Positions 5,744 to 6,119 of a DNA stretch of 6,119 nt are shown here, one piece after another. How positions within the stretch are numbered: position 1 is the first letter of the stretch; each line of letters opens with the position of its first letter. The DNA is taken from positions 1 through 6,119 of the forward strand of contig JACMKL010000083.1 in assembly GCA_014380105.1 (NCBI GenBank), read 5' to 3'. Source of the stretch: Candidatus Melainabacteria bacterium (GTDB lineage Bacteria; Cyanobacteriota; Vampirovibrionia; Obscuribacterales; Obscuribacteraceae). The notes beneath the pieces were generated by a model that worked only from the letters and a program-made list of their open reading frames with translations, had not been told where the DNA came from and did no database searches. Both the position numbers and the translations under genes were made by a program.

Positions 5744-6119
5744 ATGAAACATGACGGTGATTATTCTGCTGCTTGCGCAGCTGGCACGGCGAGGGCGATT
5801 GGCTCTTCGAACGTAAGCCAGCGCGCAATCTGGGCGCGGGTCGAGACGTTTATGCTCGACGTGAAAGGCGCGCCATATCCGCTCTCCAAGCGACTCTCCG
5901 ATGAGCAGGATTGGACTTACGAGTTCACCCTGCGTGCCATCGAGGAGTACAAGCGCTTCATGTTCCTGGCGGCATGTGCTGGTCATCCAGTCACGCCGTC
6001 CTTTGTGACCGATGAGGTGTGGCACACACACCTGATCTACACCCGCTCCTACTGGGACGAGTTCTGCGGCATGGTGCTCCGCACGCCGCTGCATCATGAG
6101 CCGAGCACCGGCGGGCGCG
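5744..6119 (+). CDS. Glycine-rich-domain (GRDP-like, WHxH) protein, 3' end beyond window
   Basis: An ATG after GAGGG (5731-5735) opens a frame that runs off the window; 125 codons are visible. No signal peptide is seen, so this part should be cytoplasmic. From about residue 29 it follows the pattern I associate with bacterial glycine-rich-domain (GRDP-like) proteins and the N-terminal part of TIGR04222-type membrane proteins: WARVETFMLDVKG, a helix ending in AIEEYKRFMFLAACAGHPVTPS, then Asp90-x2-Trp93-His94-x-His96, YTRSYWDEFC (99-108) and LHHEPSTGG (116-124). The conserved His94, His96, His117/118 and Cys108 suggest a metal site, which is inference. In such families membrane helices and a Gly- or Cys/Gly-rich end often follow; that part is not visible here. 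The gene lies 54 bases after the TPM-like gene on the same strand with similar high G+C, so the two are probably co-transcribed and may act together at the membrane. Specific function is unknown. Confidence 0.8.
   Translation, partial: MKHDGDYSAACAAGTARAIGSSNVSQRAIWARVETFMLDVKGAPYPLSKRLSDEQDWTYEFTLRAIEEYKRFMFLAACAGHPVTPSFVTDEVWHTHLIYTRSYWDEFCGMVLRTPLHHEPSTGGR

Noticed and set aside
5751..5816. ATG at 5751 opening MTVIILLLAQLARRGRLALRT in another frame
   Set aside because: It ends after 21 codons and overlaps the start of the GRDP-like gene; it has no separate ribosome binding site at good spacing.
5348..6097. A 249-codon open frame on the minus strand across the TPM-like and GRDP-like genes
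   Set aside because: It is antisense to two well-supported genes; its translation is Arg/Ala/Thr/His-rich low complexity from the reverse of the Ser/Gly/Cys repeats, and it starts in the middle of the GRDP-like domain.

Overview
This window reads as chromosomal DNA of a Gram-negative-type bacterium. It holds one gene on the minus strand at the left end, followed by four convincing genes on the plus strand, the last cut by the right edge. There are no rRNA, tRNA, CRISPR, transposase or phage genes. The helical-sensor PAS kinase, the small secreted TonB-C-like protein and the glycine-rich-domain gene would fit an environmental lineage such as the Obscuribacterales (non-photosynthetic relatives of Cyanobacteria). 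That is only a recollection of gene style; no marker gene is present to confirm it.

Layout. 9-1463 (minus): a GntR/MocR-type regulator (winged helix plus aminotransferase-like domain). Its PLP-binding lysine is replaced by glutamine, and two other cofactor-anchoring residues are also replaced. 1464-1502: a 39-base divergent intergenic region. 1503-3338 (plus): a membrane sensor histidine kinase with a helical extracytoplasmic sensor, HAMP, PAS, HisKA and HATPase domains, and no response regulator beside it. 3507-3920 (plus): a small secreted protein with a stand-alone TonB C-terminal-like domain. 3921-4513: nearly 600 bases without an intact gene, holding a perfect 15-base palindrome, a small hairpin, an orphan open frame with no start codon and what looks like a frameshifted relic of a second TonB-C-like gene. 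4514-5689 (plus): a secreted, membrane-anchored protein with a TPM-like domain and a Cys/Gly/Ser tail encoded partly by a perfect-register 21-base tandem repeat. 5744-6119 (plus, partial): the start of a glycine-rich-domain (GRDP-like, WHxH) protein.

The window has two compositional halves. Hand counts of 60-base lines give 23/60 G+C in the kinase (1681-1740) and 25/60 in the TonB-C gene (3541-3600), against 41/60 in the TPM-like gene (5221-5280) and 34/60 in the GRDP-like gene (6001-6060). The last two genes are 54 bases apart on the same strand and probably form one transcription unit. They are the most interesting part: an envelope protein with a cysteine-glycine tail next to a protein whose family is named for its low-complexity glycine-rich end. 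The second point of interest is the regulator, which keeps the MocR fold but has lost the chemistry of the cofactor site.
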